Counted from the first letter of the stretch, positions 1-9,995 are shown. The stretch is 64,000 nucleotides of DNA from Paenibacillus thiaminolyticus (GCF_007066085.1 NZ_CP041405.1:3066001-3130000); one strand, 5' to 3'. Notes: generated by a model not told the origin, from the letters alone. Program-made: numbers and translations.

Positions 1-1161
1 GAAAGAATGGGCGGGAGAGAGACCGAGCGGCAGCAAGACCGTCGAACATAAATAAAGACTGCCCGTCGAGATGTAGGCTTCTCCGATACCAGGCTGATGG
101 CCGCAGAAGCCGATCGTCAGCCACCCATCCGCAGTGAAGGTTCCTTACGCCTCCAGCATGCGCCTCATGACGGCCGTCAAGCCGCAGCGCACCTGTGCCG
201 GCGACAATGAGGGCGGCAGCTGATCCAGCCAGGCCAGCTGTGCCAACAACTGAAACACGCCGCAGCGGTAAGCGAGCGATCGTCCAAGAGGCGGGAAGGT
301 CCCTTCAGGGGAGATCATCCGTTCCAATTGCCCCGCATGCCGCTTAGCGCGCTTCCATACCGCCGCCTTCATTCGTTCCCAGTCCGGGTAGCGATGGCCG
401 ACCGCCGTCAAGAGGTCCACCAGCATCGGCTGGATAACGAAGCTGTTGTAGTAGTCGGCATGATAGGCCGGACCGTCTCCATAAGCGCCATCGCCTGCAT
501 ACCATGACTCGTGCTGCGTCAAGGCGTAATCGATCCGCATCGCGTCCCAATCGGCTTCACCCGCTTGGTGCAGGAACGCCTCGATAGCTGCAGAGAACAG
601 CAGCCAATTGTTATAGTGCGGCCGGATGCGACGCGTCTCCCGCAATGCGTGAATGAGTTGCTGGCGGACTCTGTCGCGCAGCGGAAGCCACAGTGCCTCC
701 GGCGCCCTTAGCAGCGCCTGCGCCAGAAAAGCCGCATCCACAAGCGGTTGATATCCTTCGCTGAAGTTCAGCCGGTCCGGTGAATCCGGCGCGGTGGCCG
801 CATCGGTCGCCTCCATATACCAACCCTTCATCCGCTCCCGCAGTGCCGCTTCTTCCGGGGGGCCACCCGTCAGCGCCAGCCAAGGCGCGATGCCGGCCAT
901 CAAGCGGCCGAACGCTTCCAGCCCGGCGAACGGGCCGCGACCGTCACCGCTGCTCTCCAGCGGCATATCCCGTTGCAAGCGCCGCTCTGCAAGCGCCTTC
1001 AAGACTGGAGTCGCCAGTCGCTCAAGCGAATGCAGCCAATAGGCCCGATCCCGAACGCCCGGTTCAAAGTTAAGGGAGCTCTCACCGTTTGGCTCCTCGT
1101 TCCGCTGACAATTCTCGCTTGCCGAGAGCAAGCGCTGCTCCGTCCTCTCTTGTGATGCCAT
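1..1161 (-). pseudogene. DUF2264 family protein, interrupted by an in-frame stop and cut by the window edge
   Basis: The reading frame from 1161 to 148 encodes a protein of the DUF2264 family (recognisable stretches YNNWLLFSAAIEAFL, DGAYGDGPAYHADYYNSFV and SPEGTFPPLGRSLAYR). The family is uncharacterised; its helical repeats recall the alpha/alpha toroids of unsaturated glucuronyl hydrolases. A TAA lies at 145-147, but the same frame stays open for 48 more codons to position 1 and encodes typical DUF2264 C-terminal sequence (GTFTADGWLTIGFCGHQP, then YISTGSLYLC). So this is one gene with a nonsense codon, not a natural end. The start at 1161 has AGGAGG 7 bases upstream; an earlier ATG at 1185 lacks such a site. 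It could be a pseudogene, a sequencing error or, less likely, readthrough. Confidence 0.8.
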
Positions 1162-1327
1162 CGGCATTCCTCCTGTCCGCACCATTGCCAGACTTGAATT
1201 GAGAACTACTGTGTATTCTCATTATAACGGATGCACCGGTCGGCATATATAACAAAACCCCTGTTTCCCTGCGCGGAAAAAGGGGGAGTCGGGAATATAG
1301 GCTTCCGGCGGCAGGCACAAGGAGGGC

Positions 1328-1909
1328 TCAATAATAGAGTCTTGCGTCGTGATGCATGCCCGTCGGGTCAACCGATCGCTGCATACACCCGGGAGGAGGG
1401 CCGAGAATCAGCGATTCCGTAATGGGAGCTACCGCTTTCGCATAGTCCTCTGCGTTCACGCAATAGGCACGCTGCATCACTTCCTTCGGTACGGCCCGCA
1501 GAAAATCCGATCCAAACACAATATCCGGAGTCGGATGATCGAAAATCGTAAGGATATGAGCTTGGCTGGATTCGGCAATAATCCAATGAAACCAGCCTTT
1601 CGGGAAGATCGAGACTTGGCCTGGCCTCAGATGATAGACCATCAGCTTACGCGCAAACGGGTTAAACACCGCCGTAATGACCTCACCGCTAATGACAAAG
1701 ACCGTTTCCGTTACATTCGTATGCCAATGCGGCTGTATAATAATGCCCCGAGTCATATGGACATTGAAAAGTCCATTCTTGATCGCAGGGAGCTGTTCCC
1801 CGAACAGCTGCGTAATGTAATTGTACGGATCGCGCTTATAATTGAGGACCTGATTGGAATCGGCGGCCAACGTCACATCCGCTGCTTGCAGCACGGTATC
1901 GCTCATCAT
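1328..1909 (-). CDS. Single-domain cupin protein
   Basis: A 193-residue small cupin. Motif 1 is visible as PHWHTNVTETVFVISGE (H-x-H-x4-E-x6-G) and motif 2 as GQVSIFPKGWFHWI (G-x5-P-x-G-x2-H), so all four usual metal ligands (His, His, Glu, His) are present. It resembles one half of the bicupin oxalate decarboxylases and germins, but the substrate cannot be told from sequence. AAGGAGG at 1915-1921 lies 5 bases before ATG 1909 and 8 before ATG 1906, so either start is possible. It sits just downstream of the rpsI terminator and therefore needs its own promoter; a CATACAGT element at 1941-1948 resembles a sporulation sigma-E -10. Confidence 0.75.
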   Translation of the reverse strand: MMSDTVLQAADVTLAADSNQVLNYKRDPYNYITQLFGEQLPAIKNGLFNVHMTRGIIIQPHWHTNVTETVFVISGEVITAVFNPFARKLMVYHLRPGQVSIFPKGWFHWIIAESSQAHILTIFDHPTPDIVFGSDFLRAVPKEVMQRAYCVNAEDYAKAVAPITESLILGPPPGCMQRSVDPTGMHHDARLYY

Positions 1910-1940
1910 GGCTTCCTCCTTCTTAGGTAAACGTCTATAC

Positions 1941-1948
1941 ACTGTATG
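1941..1948 (-). promoter_or_regulatory. Possible sigma-E type -10 element upstream of the cupin gene
   Basis: The minus strand reads CATACAGT, matching the sigma-E -10 consensus CATACANT, about 32 bases before the cupin start. No convincing -35 is visible, so this is tentative. Confidence 0.25.
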
Positions 1949-2000
1949 CCCGGAAGGAAGGTTGGTGACGAACGGTTCAAGCGGCCTCCTGGAACAAATG

Positions 2001-2030
2001 AAAAGCCCTTGACCAACAAGGGCCAAGGGC
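2001..2030 (-). terminator. Intrinsic terminator after rpsI
   Basis: On the minus strand a 10-bp stem (GCCCTTGGCC with GGTCAAGGGC, one G-U pair) closes a 6-base loop and is followed by TTTT. It ends the rplM-rpsI unit. Confidence 0.8.
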
Positions 2031-2055
2031 GATAATCGTTGATATAACAGGCTTC

Positions 2056-2448
2056 TTAACGCTTCGAGAACTGAGGCGCGCGGCGAGCCGCTTTGAGGCC
2101 GTATTTTTTACGCTCTTTCATGCGCGGATCACGAGTCAGGAATCCTGCTTTCTTCAAAGAAGAACGCAGTTCCGGATCTGCTTTCAGGAGCGCACGGGAG
2201 ATCCCGTGACGGATAGCTCCTGCTTGTCCGGAGGTTCCGCCTCCGTGAGCCAATACGATTACATCATATTTGCCAAGAGTCTCAGTAAGGTTCAGCGGCT
2301 GTTTTACAATCAGCTTCAACGTTTCCAAACCGAAGTATTCGTTAATGTCACGTTTATTAATCACGATGCGGCCTTCGCCCGGTACGAGACGAACACGTGC
2401 TACCGAGTGCTTGCGACGACCTGTCCCATAGTATTGTACTTGTGCCAT
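2056..2448 (-). CDS. rpsI: 30S ribosomal protein S9
   Basis: This 130-residue protein is a full-length S9, a 30S head protein whose C-terminal tail reaches the P-site tRNA. The N-terminal [16 protein letters not shown] and the C-terminal basic tail ending in QFSKR are diagnostic; the last Lys-Arg is the part that contacts tRNA in known ribosomes. It lies 21 bases after rplM and is the last gene before the terminator at 2001-2030, the usual rplM-rpsI pair. Confidence 0.97.
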   Translation of the reverse strand: MAQVQYYGTGRRKHSVARVRLVPGEGRIVINKRDINEYFGLETLKLIVKQPLNLTETLGKYDVIVLAHGGGTSGQAGAIRHGISRALLKADPELRSSLKKAGFLTRDPRMKERKKYGLKAARRAPQFSKR

Positions 2449-2469
2449 GAAACTGTCCTCCCCTTTCTA

Positions 2470-2907
2470 TTATCCGCGAAGTTCGTAAACTTCAGGTTGT
2501 TGTGCTTGATGCGGGTGTTCTGCGCCGGCATATGCTTTGATGCGAAGCTTCATTTTGTTGCCCATGCGCGTTTTTGGCAGCATGCCTTGAACCGCAAGTT
2601 CAATCATACGCTCAGGCTTCTTGTTCAGCATTTCCTGTGCGCTTGTCACTTTCAGACCGCCTGGATAGAGGGAGTGACGATAGTATTTCTTGTCTTGCAG
2701 CTTGTTGCCGGACAAGACGATTTTCTCTGCGTTGATAACAACGACGAAGTCGCCGCCGTCAACATGTGGTGTAAATGTCGGCTTGTGCTTGCCGCGGATA
2801 AGAGCCGCTGCTTCAGAAGCAAGGCGACCGAGTGTCTTGCCAGTTGCGTCGATAACGAACCATTTGCGCTCAACTTCAGCTGGCTTCGCCATATAAGTGG
2901 TACGCAT
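2470..2907 (-). CDS. rplM: 50S ribosomal protein L13
   Basis: L13 is an early-assembling 50S protein. The 145 residues match the length of the B. subtilis protein, and the start [16 protein letters not shown] aligns with it. [19 protein letters not shown] and the ending [16 protein letters not shown] are typical. The gene has its own sigma-A promoter at 3123-3151 and a leader of about 210 bases with two hairpins, which fits the L13 autoregulatory leader known in Firmicutes. It is followed by rpsI. Confidence 0.97.
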   Translation of the reverse strand: MRTTYMAKPAEVERKWFVIDATGKTLGRLASEAAALIRGKHKPTFTPHVDGGDFVVVINAEKIVLSGNKLQDKKYYRHSLYPGGLKVTSAQEMLNKKPERMIELAVQGMLPKTRMGNKMKLRIKAYAGAEHPHQAQQPEVYELRG

Positions 2908-2936
2908 GAAACATCCTCCTCTGATGACCTTCGATA

Positions 2937-2955
2937 CAGTGTGAACGGCACACTG
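2937..2955 (-). promoter_or_regulatory. Hairpin in the rplM leader, candidate L13 leader element
   Basis: A perfect 7-bp stem (CAGTGTG with CACACTG, 5-base loop) lies about 30 bases before the rplM start. Firmicutes are known to carry an L13-binding leader ahead of rplM; I see the hairpin but cannot confirm the full consensus. Confidence 0.45.
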
Positions 2956-3054
2956 CGTCGCATATCACAATCTTTATTCATTACCATCGCTACGATAGTT
3001 CGTGTGTATATTCGTTCAGTACGTTCGTTTTCTTGATCTGTCACAAAATCTGTC

Positions 3055-3073
3055 AAAAACTGCCCATAGGCAG
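3055..3073 (-). terminator. Short terminator-like hairpin inside the rplM leader
   Basis: The minus strand has CTGCC-TATG-GGCAG followed by five T. It lies about 40 bases after the predicted rplM transcription start, so it could attenuate rplM-rpsI. The stem is only 5 bp. Confidence 0.45.
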
Positions 3074-3122
3074 CGTGATTTCTTTGCGGGGCCGTGGGAA
3101 AGCCTAAAGAAACACAGATGTT

Positions 3123-3151
3123 ATTTTACCGTATTCGGTGCTATTATGCAA
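3123..3151 (-). promoter_or_regulatory. Sigma-A promoter of rplM-rpsI
   Basis: The -35 TTGCAT (3146-3151) and -10 TAAAAT (3123-3128) are separated by 17 bases. The -35 overlaps the last codons of truA. Confidence 0.7.
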
Positions 3152-3965
3152 GGTCTTTTTTCCCTTCAGCAAGAACCGGGACGGCCTTATCCATCCGGTC
3201 TTCTCCGTCATATTCAACACTCCACAGCGTCAGGCCGTGAGGCACTGCCGTCGGTCCTGCGGACTCCCGGTTTTTCGCTGCAAGAATGGGTACAATATCA
3301 TCAGGAGAGAACTTACCCTCGCCCACCCAGATCAAGGTGCCCGCAATGATGCGTACCATGTTGTACAAGAAGCCGTTCCCCGTCACGGACACATAAATCC
3401 GGCCCCGGCCGGGCTCATGGTTCGTATTCGGTTCATGCTCCAAGCGCGCCTCGTAAATCGTGCGCACATTGGTTAGTTTCGGTGATTTGGGCGATGCGAC
3501 TGACGTAAAGTCATGCTCTCCAACGAAGTGCTGAAGCGCCTGCCGCATCGCCTCAATATCAAGCGGTGCGGGATGATGGAATTCCACATTGCGCCGGAAA
3601 ACATCACGCGTCCGCTCCGCCAGGATTGAATAACGATACGTCTTGCGCTTCGCTGAGAATCGGGCATGGAACGATTCGGGAGCTTCCCATGCATCCCGGA
3701 TGACAATGTCATCGGGCAGACGCGAGTTCATCGCGGCGCACCAACGTTCGATGGGTATCGATGACTCGGTCGCGAAGTTAACCACTTGCCCGAGCGCATG
3801 CACACCGGCATCCGTACGCCCGGAAGCCGTAACGGCCGCATGCTCCTTCGTCAACATGTGAATCGCTTCTTCGATGCGTCCTTGTATCGTATCCCGACCC
3901 GGCTGCGTCTGGTAACCGCTGTATGCCGTGCCGTCATAGCTTAACAGCATTCCAATGTTACGCAT
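3144..3965 (-). CDS. truA: tRNA pseudouridine(38-40) synthase TruA
   Basis: TruA converts uridines 38-40 of the tRNA anticodon arm to pseudouridine. The protein has 273 residues, slightly longer than the B. subtilis enzyme because of an extended C-terminal tail. The catalytic Asp lies in SGRTDAGVHALGQVVNF, and the RNA-binding GNGFLYNMVRIIAGTLI follows in the C-terminal half. It starts 76 bases after the terminator that follows rplQ. In B. subtilis and many relatives the ECF transporter genes (ecfA1, ecfA2, ecfT) lie between rplQ and truA; none are present here. Confidence 0.95.
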   Translation of the reverse strand: MRNIGMLLSYDGTAYSGYQTQPGRDTIQGRIEEAIHMLTKEHAAVTASGRTDAGVHALGQVVNFATESSIPIERWCAAMNSRLPDDIVIRDAWEAPESFHARFSAKRKTYRYSILAERTRDVFRRNVEFHHPAPLDIEAMRQALQHFVGEHDFTSVASPKSPKLTNVRTIYEARLEHEPNTNHEPGRGRIYVSVTGNGFLYNMVRIIAGTLIWVGEGKFSPDDIVPILAAKNRESAGPTAVPHGLTLWSVEYDGEDRMDKAVPVLAEGKKDLA

Positions 3966-4040
3966 ATAGCACCTCCGTGGTGAACCGCATGCATGGCAGC
4001 GGGGTGCCTGGGCCGCTGACGACAGCGTCCCGAGGCGATT

Positions 4041-4067
4041 AAAAAGAAAAGCTCCTCATGGGAGCCT
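4041..4067 (-). terminator. Intrinsic terminator after rplQ
   Basis: On the minus strand GCTCC-CATGA-GGAGC is followed by TTTTCTTTTT. It lies between rplQ and truA and closes the long S10-spc-alpha unit, perhaps with readthrough into truA. Confidence 0.7.
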
Positions 4068-4119
4068 TCTTTCACGCCGCTGCTGCGTCGTTATCGTATC
4101 GCTAAACAGGACCGCGAAC

Positions 4120-4485
4120 TTACGCGCGGTCAACCAGTTCCAAGTACACCATAGGCGCAGAATCGCCGCGGCGCGGTCCCAATTTCATGATGCGGGTGTA
4201 GCCGCCTGGACGTTCTGTGTAGCGTGGAGCAATATCCGAGAACAACTTCTGGATTGCATCCTGTTCTCCGTTCAGAGTCTCGCGGCGAACGAATGCAGCC
4301 ACCTGACGGCGAGCATGCAGATCCCCACGTTTCGCCAGCGTAATGAGTTTCTCAGCGATGGAGCGAACTTCTTTCGCTTTCGCTTCCGTCGTCTGAATAC
4401 GCTCATACAAGAACAAATCAGTTACCAAGTCGCGGAACAATGCTTTACGGGCACTGGAATCACGACCCAACTTTTGGTATGCCAT
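4120..4485 (-). CDS. rplQ: 50S ribosomal protein L17
   Basis: L17 lies at the mouth of the 50S exit tunnel. The 121-residue protein starts [20 protein letters not shown], the conserved family N-terminus, and ends [13 protein letters not shown]. It is 33 bases downstream of rpoA and is the last gene of the alpha operon, in the usual order rpsM-rpsK-rpoA-rplQ. Confidence 0.97.
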   Translation of the reverse strand: MAYQKLGRDSSARKALFRDLVTDLFLYERIQTTEAKAKEVRSIAEKLITLAKRGDLHARRQVAAFVRRETLNGEQDAIQKLFSDIAPRYTERPGGYTRIMKLGPRRGDSAPMVYLELVDRA

Positions 4486-4518
4486 TGCTATTTCCCCTCC
4501 TTCTAAGCCAAGTTCCTG

Positions 4519-5463
4519 TTAGTCTTCCATGCGAAGGCCCAAGCCGAGTTCTTCGAGCTTCTCTTGAACTTCCTCCAAAGATTTGCGGCCCAGGTTCCGG
4601 ACCTTCATCATATCTTCTTCGGTCTTCGTAATCAGCTCTTGAACCGTATTGATGCCTGCACGCTTCAAGCAGTTGTAGGAACGAACGGAGAGATCGAGCT
4701 CTTCGATTGTCATCTCAAGCACTTTCTCTTTTTTGTCTTCCTCTTTTTCAACCATAATTTCCGCGTCTTTCGCTTCATCCGTCAATCCGACGAACAGCAT
4801 CAAGTGCTCCGTCAAAATCTTCGCACCGAGGCTCACCGCTTCTTCCGGTCGAATGCTTCCATCCGTCCACACTTCAAGGGTTAACTTGTCGTAGTTCGTC
4901 ACCTGGCCGACACGCGTATTCTCCACGTTGTAGTTCACGCGGGAGATCGGCGTGTAAATCGAGTCAACCGGGATCACACCAATCGGTTGGTCTTCCCGTT
5001 TGTTCCCGTCAGCCTGCACATAGCCACGACCACGATTTGCGAAGATTCGCATATGGAGTCTGGAACCTTGCGCTAAAGTTGCAATGCGGAGATCCGGGTT
5101 CAAAATTTCCACATCGCTGTCCGCTCGAATATCGCCAGCCGTTACAACCCCTTCGCCATCCGCATCGATTTCGAGAACTTTCTCTTCATCGGAGTGGATT
5201 TTGAGCGACAGGGCCTTCAAGTTCAAGATGATTTCCGTTACGTCTTCATAGACGCCTGGAATCGTCGAGAACTCGTGCAGGACACCGTCGATTTGGACGG
5301 ACGTCACCGCAGCACCAGGCAAGGAGGAGAGCAGAATACGGCGCAGGGAGTTACCTAGCGTCGTTCCGTATCCTCGCTCCAGCGGTTCTACGACAAATTT
5401 GCCGTATGTGCCTTCCTCATTGACGTCCACGGTCTCAATTTTCGGCTTTTCGATCTCAATCAC
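4519..5463 (-). CDS. rpoA: DNA-directed RNA polymerase alpha subunit
   Basis: Alpha dimerises to nucleate RNA polymerase assembly, and its C-terminal domain contacts UP elements and activators. I place the start at GTG 5463 ([14 protein letters not shown]) because AAGGAGG precedes it at the right distance and the length, 314 residues, equals that of B. subtilis. The N-terminal domain holds [19 protein letters not shown], and the C-terminal domain contains [18 protein letters not shown] and [15 protein letters not shown], with the DNA-binding helix-hairpin-helix. It lies between rpsK and rplQ. Confidence 0.97.
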   Translation of the reverse strand: MIEIEKPKIETVDVNEEGTYGKFVVEPLERGYGTTLGNSLRRILLSSLPGAAVTSVQIDGVLHEFSTIPGVYEDVTEIILNLKALSLKIHSDEEKVLEIDADGEGVVTAGDIRADSDVEILNPDLRIATLAQGSRLHMRIFANRGRGYVQADGNKREDQPIGVIPVDSIYTPISRVNYNVENTRVGQVTNYDKLTLEVWTDGSIRPEEAVSLGAKILTEHLMLFVGLTDEAKDAEIMVEKEEDKKEKVLEMTIEELDLSVRSYNCLKRAGINTVQELITKTEEDMMKVRNLGRKSLEEVQEKLEELGLGLRMED

Positions 5464-5600
5464 TGTATAACCCTCCTTCAAACGTCGCTGGCGTTTATCA
5501 ACGTCAAACACCTACGGTCGGTCGATTCATGCAGTATGCCTAAACAACCATTATTCCCAACAGGCGCTAGCTTAATACTACACGCATCGGTGTGCCATCA

Positions 5601-5996
5601 TTATACGCGACGACGTTTTGGCGGGCGGCAGCCGTTGTGCGGGATTGGCGTAACGTCTTTGATCATGCTGACTTCCAAGCCTGCAGCTTGCAGGGAGCGG
5701 ATAGCAGCTTCACGACCTGCGCCAGGGCCCTTAACCATTACCTCAACCGACTTCATGCCGTGTTCCATTGCCGTTTTGGCAGCGGACTCTGCAGCCATTT
5801 GCGCAGCGAACGGAGTCGATTTACGGGATCCTTTGTAGCCCAAATTCCCGGAGCTTGCCCAAGAGATTGCGTTGCCGTGCGGGTCAGTAATCGTCACGAT
5901 CGTGTTGTTGAACGTCGAACGAATGTGAGCCACACCAGTCTCAATATTTTTACGGTCACGACGTTTTGTGCGTACGACTTTTTTCGCTTTAGCCAT
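5601..5996 (-). CDS. rpsK: 30S ribosomal protein S11
   Basis: S11 is a platform protein of the 30S subunit near the E site. The 131-residue protein has the conserved [18 protein letters not shown] and the C-terminal [18 protein letters not shown]. It is 19 bases after rpsM and 137 bases before rpoA; that gap holds only the rpoA ribosome binding site and no clear promoter or terminator. Confidence 0.97.
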   Translation of the reverse strand: MAKAKKVVRTKRRDRKNIETGVAHIRSTFNNTIVTITDPHGNAISWASSGNLGYKGSRKSTPFAAQMAAESAAKTAMEHGMKSVEVMVKGPGAGREAAIRSLQAAGLEVSMIKDVTPIPHNGCRPPKRRRV

Positions 5997-6015
5997 TGCT
6001 AGTTATCCCCCCTTA

Positions 6016-6384
6016 TTACTTCTTCTTGTTCGCTACAGTACGACGAGGGCCTTTACGCGTACGAGCATTTGTCTTCGTACGTTGCCCACGAACAGGCAAT
6101 CCGCGGCGATGGCGGATTCCGCGATAGGATCCGATTTCGACCAAACGTTTGATGTTCAAAGAGATCTCGCGGCGGAGGTCACCTTCTACTTTCACATTTT
6201 TGTCAATCGCCTCACGGATTTTGTTCACTTCGTCTTCCGTCAAATCGCGAACGCGAGTATCCGGGTTCACACCAGCTTGCGCAATGACTTTCTGAGAAGT
6301 CGATTTTCCGATACCGAAAATGTATGTTAAGGCGATCTCAACGCGTTTATCACGTGGCAAGTCCACACCAGCTATACGAGCCAT
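6016..6384 (-). CDS. rpsM: 30S ribosomal protein S13
   Basis: S13 sits in the 30S head and forms bridges to the 50S and contacts with P-site tRNA. The 122 residues begin [20 protein letters not shown] and include [20 protein letters not shown] and the basic tail [16 protein letters not shown]. It opens the alpha operon after rpmJ, 20 bases downstream of it. Confidence 0.97.
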   Translation of the reverse strand: MARIAGVDLPRDKRVEIALTYIFGIGKSTSQKVIAQAGVNPDTRVRDLTEDEVNKIREAIDKNVKVEGDLRREISLNIKRLVEIGSYRGIRHRRGLPVRGQRTKTNARTRKGPRRTVANKKK

Positions 6385-6404
6385 TAACGCTACACCCCCT
6401 TCTT

Positions 6405-6530
<126 letters not shown>

Positions 6531-6615
6531 CTAGTTATCAAGTTGCACCCGTATCTCCAGCCCGCGTCTGACGGCCTGCAAGTGCATGCAAGTGCTCCTC
6601 GGCCATAGCCGGGCG

Positions 6616-6831
6616 CTACTTCCGATATGTGATGCGACCTTTGCTCAAATCGTATGGCGAAAGTTGCACGACCACTTTGTCCCCTGTCAGAATACGGATG
6701 AAGTGCATCCGCAGCTTGCCGGAAACATGGGCTAAAATTTGATGACCGTTCTCCAACTCAACTCGAAACGTTGCATTCGGCAACGGCTCAATGACCGTTC
6801 CCTCCACCTCAATTACATCTTCCTTGGCCAA
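6616..6831 (-). CDS. infA: Translation initiation factor IF-1
   Basis: IF1 occupies the ribosomal A site during initiation. The single OB-fold domain is clear from [20 protein letters not shown] and the ending [15 protein letters not shown] choose the TTG at 6831 ([11 protein letters not shown], 71 residues): AAAGGAG lies 7 bases before it, whereas the ATG at 6837 is only one base from that site. The start follows the stop of the upstream KOW gene by 2 bases, so translation is probably coupled. Confidence 0.93.
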   Translation of the reverse strand: MAKEDVIEVEGTVIEPLPNATFRVELENGHQILAHVSGKLRMHFIRILTGDKVVVQLSPYDLSKGRITYRK

Positions 6832-6833
6832 CG

Positions 6834-7145
6834 TCATTCTCCTTTCTGTTCAACATCTGCAGCGGCTGACTCTTCCGCAAATTTCGTCAGGACGTACCGG
6901 AGCTTACTGTTCGTAACCCGGCCGCTCTCCTGTAAACTTCGGACAACTTCATGGCTAATCTCGGGTAGCACCTCGAGATGAAGCAAGTTTTTTCGCTTAG
7001 GCTGGTCAAACTTTCGTTTGTCCCCATCCGCTATATTGACGTAGCGCGATTCTTCAATGCCGATGATGACTGCGAGCTTGCCCGCATCACGACCTCGAAG
7101 CACCTTGACGAATTGGCCGAGACGAGGGGTTGATTGTTCACTCAT
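6834..7145 (-). CDS. KOW-domain RNA-binding protein (YbzG-like)
   Basis: A 103-residue small protein with an N-terminal KOW motif ([21 protein letters not shown]), of the type related to L14e/L6e/L27e proteins, and a charged tail. Such a gene sits between map and infA in B. subtilis (ybzG) and relatives. The KOW fold suggests RNA or ribosome binding; the actual role is unknown. It is 10 bases after map and its stop nearly touches infA. Confidence 0.85.
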   Translation of the reverse strand: MSEQSTPRLGQFVKVLRGRDAGKLAVIIGIEESRYVNIADGDKRKFDQPKRKNLLHLEVLPEISHEVVRSLQESGRVTNSKLRYVLTKFAEESAAADVEQKGE

Positions 7146-7155
7146 CGTCCATCAC

Positions 7156-7908
7156 CTACTCAACCAGCTTCGTCAAAATTTCGCAACCTTCCGGCGTTAC
7201 GGCTACCGTATGCTCGAAGTGAGCGCACAGCGTTCCGTCCGCCGTCACTACCGTCCAGTTGTCTGCGAGCGTCTTGACATACCGCTCACCGACAATGACC
7301 ATCGGCTCTATCGCAAGCGTCATGCCCGGTTTGAGACGCGGGCCGCGGTCCGGAATCCCGTAATTCGGGATTTGCGGCTCTTCGTGAAGATCCGTTCCAA
7401 TCCCGTGCCCAACGTATTCTCGCACGACGGAAAAACCTGCATCCTCGATTACGCGCTGGATCGCATGGGATATCGTAAAAAGACGCGTATCCGGCTTGAC
7501 TAGGGCGAGCCCTGCATAGAGCGATTGCTCCGTAACCTCGAGCAGCCGCCGGGCTGTCTCCGAGATCGTGCCGACGCCATAGGTCCAGGCCGAGTCTCCA
7601 TGATATCCACGGTATTCCGCACCGATATCGATGCTGATGATGTCGCCTTCGTTTAACTTGCGTGTGCCGGGAATGCCGTGCACCAGTTCTTCGTTGACTG
7701 ATACGCAGATGCTGCCGGGGAATCCGTTATACCCTTTGAACGAAGGTGTCGCCCCTTGGCTGCGAATGAACGTCTCTGCAATAGAATCGAGTTCACGAGT
7801 CGTGATCCCTGGCTTAATGGATTGGGCCAGAAGACGATGCGTTGCCGCAACAATTCGCCCAGCTTCTCTCATGAAGCCTAATTCTACTTCGGACTTACAG
7901 ATGATCAT
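7156..7908 (-). CDS. map: Methionine aminopeptidase, type I
   Basis: This enzyme removes N-terminal Met from new proteins. It has 250 residues of the pita-bread fold without the extra zinc-finger domain. Metal ligands are visible: the two Asp in [17 protein letters not shown], His in [16 protein letters not shown], Glu in AIEPMVIVG and Glu in [11 protein letters not shown]. His in [20 protein letters not shown] is the usual substrate-positioning residue. It follows adk with a 5-base gap, the usual secY-adk-map order. Confidence 0.96.
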   Translation of the reverse strand: MIICKSEVELGFMREAGRIVAATHRLLAQSIKPGITTRELDSIAETFIRSQGATPSFKGYNGFPGSICVSVNEELVHGIPGTRKLNEGDIISIDIGAEYRGYHGDSAWTYGVGTISETARRLLEVTEQSLYAGLALVKPDTRLFTISHAIQRVIEDAGFSVVREYVGHGIGTDLHEEPQIPNYGIPDRGPRLKPGMTLAIEPMVIVGERYVKTLADNWTVVTADGTLCAHFEHTVAVTPEGCEILTKLVE

Positions 7909-7913
7909 CTTTT

Positions 7914-8564
<651 letters not shown>

Positions 8565-8586
8565 TCACTCCCCTTTATGCAAGCAC

Positions 8587-8636
8587 AGGCTTAACTTCGC
8601 CGGAAGTGGGGTGCTTCGATGCCATTCGTTAAGCCT
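8587..8636 (-). repeat. Inverted repeat in the secY-adk gap, adk-proximal
   Basis: Nine-base perfect arms (AGGCTTAAC at 8587-8595 and GTTAAGCCT at 8628-8636) are separated by 32 bases. It lies just before the adk ribosome binding site and may form a leader structure. Confidence 0.5.
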
Positions 8637-8656
8637 CTGCTATACAAGAAACAGCA

Positions 8657-8698
8657 CAATAGGTGCCGATGAGCACAAGGCTTCATCAGAACCTATTG
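8657..8698 (-). repeat. Inverted repeat immediately after secY
   Basis: The arms CAATAGGT (8657-8664) and ACCTATTG (8691-8698) enclose a second pair GATGA/TCATC. Together they form a long imperfect hairpin that starts right at the secY stop. It has no T tract, so processing or mRNA stability is as likely as termination. Confidence 0.5.
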
Positions 8699-8699
8699 C

Positions 8700-9995
8700 C
8701 TATTTATTGATGAAACCTTTGTAATGGCGTTTAATCAATTGGCTTTCAATTTGCTTCATCGTGTCAAGCGCGACGCCGACGACGATGAGAAGCGAAGTTC
8801 CGCCGATTTGAACGGAACGAGGCAATCCGGCGAGTGATCCGAAGAACACCGGTATAATGGATACCACCGCCAGGAAGATGGCGCCGGCCAGCGTGATGCG
8901 AGTCATGACCCGCGTCAAATATGTGGCTGTCGCTTTCCCTGGACGGATGCCCGGGATATAACCACCGTTCTTTTTCATTTGATCCGCCATTTGTTGCGGG
9001 TTCAACTGCACGAACGTGTAGAAGAACGTGAAGCCGATAATCATGAGCACGTACAATACCATGCCCAGCGGTTTATCGATCATCATATGGGTGATTATCC
9101 ATTGAGCCCACGCTTTATCCGCCCAGAACTGGGCGATTGTAGCAGGGAACATCAGCAGCGATGACGCAAAGATGACCGGAATAACGCCTGCCCCGTTGAC
9201 TTTCAACGGAATATGCGTATTTTGTCCGCCGTACATTTTGTTCCCGACCACACGCTTCGCGTATTGGACCGGAATTTTGCGGTTGCCTTGCTGAATATAG
9301 ATAACCCCGACGATGATGAGAACGATGAACAGCGCAATGATGATCATCTTAATGATGTTTAAGAACAGCTGATTGCCATCAATGAACTGGCTCTGCGCGA
9401 TCTCCTGGATATGTGTCGGAATACCTGCCACGATACCCGCGAAGATGATAATGGAAATCCCGTTGCCAATTCCCTTCTCCGTAATCTGCTCGCCAAGCCA
9501 CATCAGGAACGCTGTACCCGCCGTCAATACGATGGCGATTAGGATGTAATCCGTGTACGTGGCGTTCGGAACGAGTTCCAAGCCATATAGCCGGTTAAAA
9601 CCAATCGCTGTACCGAATGCTTGGATCAGACCCAGAACCACGGTGCCATAACGCGTCATTTGGGCAATTTTCTTCTTGCCCACTTCTCCCTCTTTGGCCC
9701 ACTCGGCGAATTTCGGCACAACATCCATCGTCAGCAATTGCATAATGATGGACGCCGTAATATACGGAAATATACCAAGCGCAAAGATAGAGAATTTAAA
9801 CAACGCGCCGCCGGAGAACGTGTTCAGGAAGCCAAACAGCTCCGTGCCCTGGTTGGCATTAGCAAAAACCGATGTATCCACACCGGGTACCGGGACAAAG
9901 GATCCGATGCGATAAACGATCAAGATCATAAGCGTAAAAAGGATTCTACGTCTCAGATCTTCGACTCGCCATATATTCGATACGGTCTTAAACAT
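8700..9995 (-). CDS. secY: Protein translocase subunit SecY
   Basis: SecY is the channel of the Sec translocon in the cytoplasmic membrane. The 431-residue protein shows about ten hydrophobic segments, with the plug region near TSVFANANQGTELFGFLNTF and the cytoplasmic loop KRVVGNKMYGGQNTHIPLKV. The start codon overlaps the rplO stop by one base (TAATG), indicating translational coupling. Its partner SecE is encoded far away at 37974. Confidence 0.97.
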   Translation of the reverse strand: MFKTVSNIWRVEDLRRRILFTLMILIVYRIGSFVPVPGVDTSVFANANQGTELFGFLNTFSGGALFKFSIFALGIFPYITASIIMQLLTMDVVPKFAEWAKEGEVGKKKIAQMTRYGTVVLGLIQAFGTAIGFNRLYGLELVPNATYTDYILIAIVLTAGTAFLMWLGEQITEKGIGNGISIIIFAGIVAGIPTHIQEIAQSQFIDGNQLFLNIIKMIIIALFIVLIIVGVIYIQQGNRKIPVQYAKRVVGNKMYGGQNTHIPLKVNGAGVIPVIFASSLLMFPATIAQFWADKAWAQWIITHMMIDKPLGMVLYVLMIIGFTFFYTFVQLNPQQMADQMKKNGGYIPGIRPGKATATYLTRVMTRITLAGAIFLAVVSIIPVFFGSLAGLPRSVQIGGTSLLIVVGVALDTMKQIESQLIKRHYKGFINK

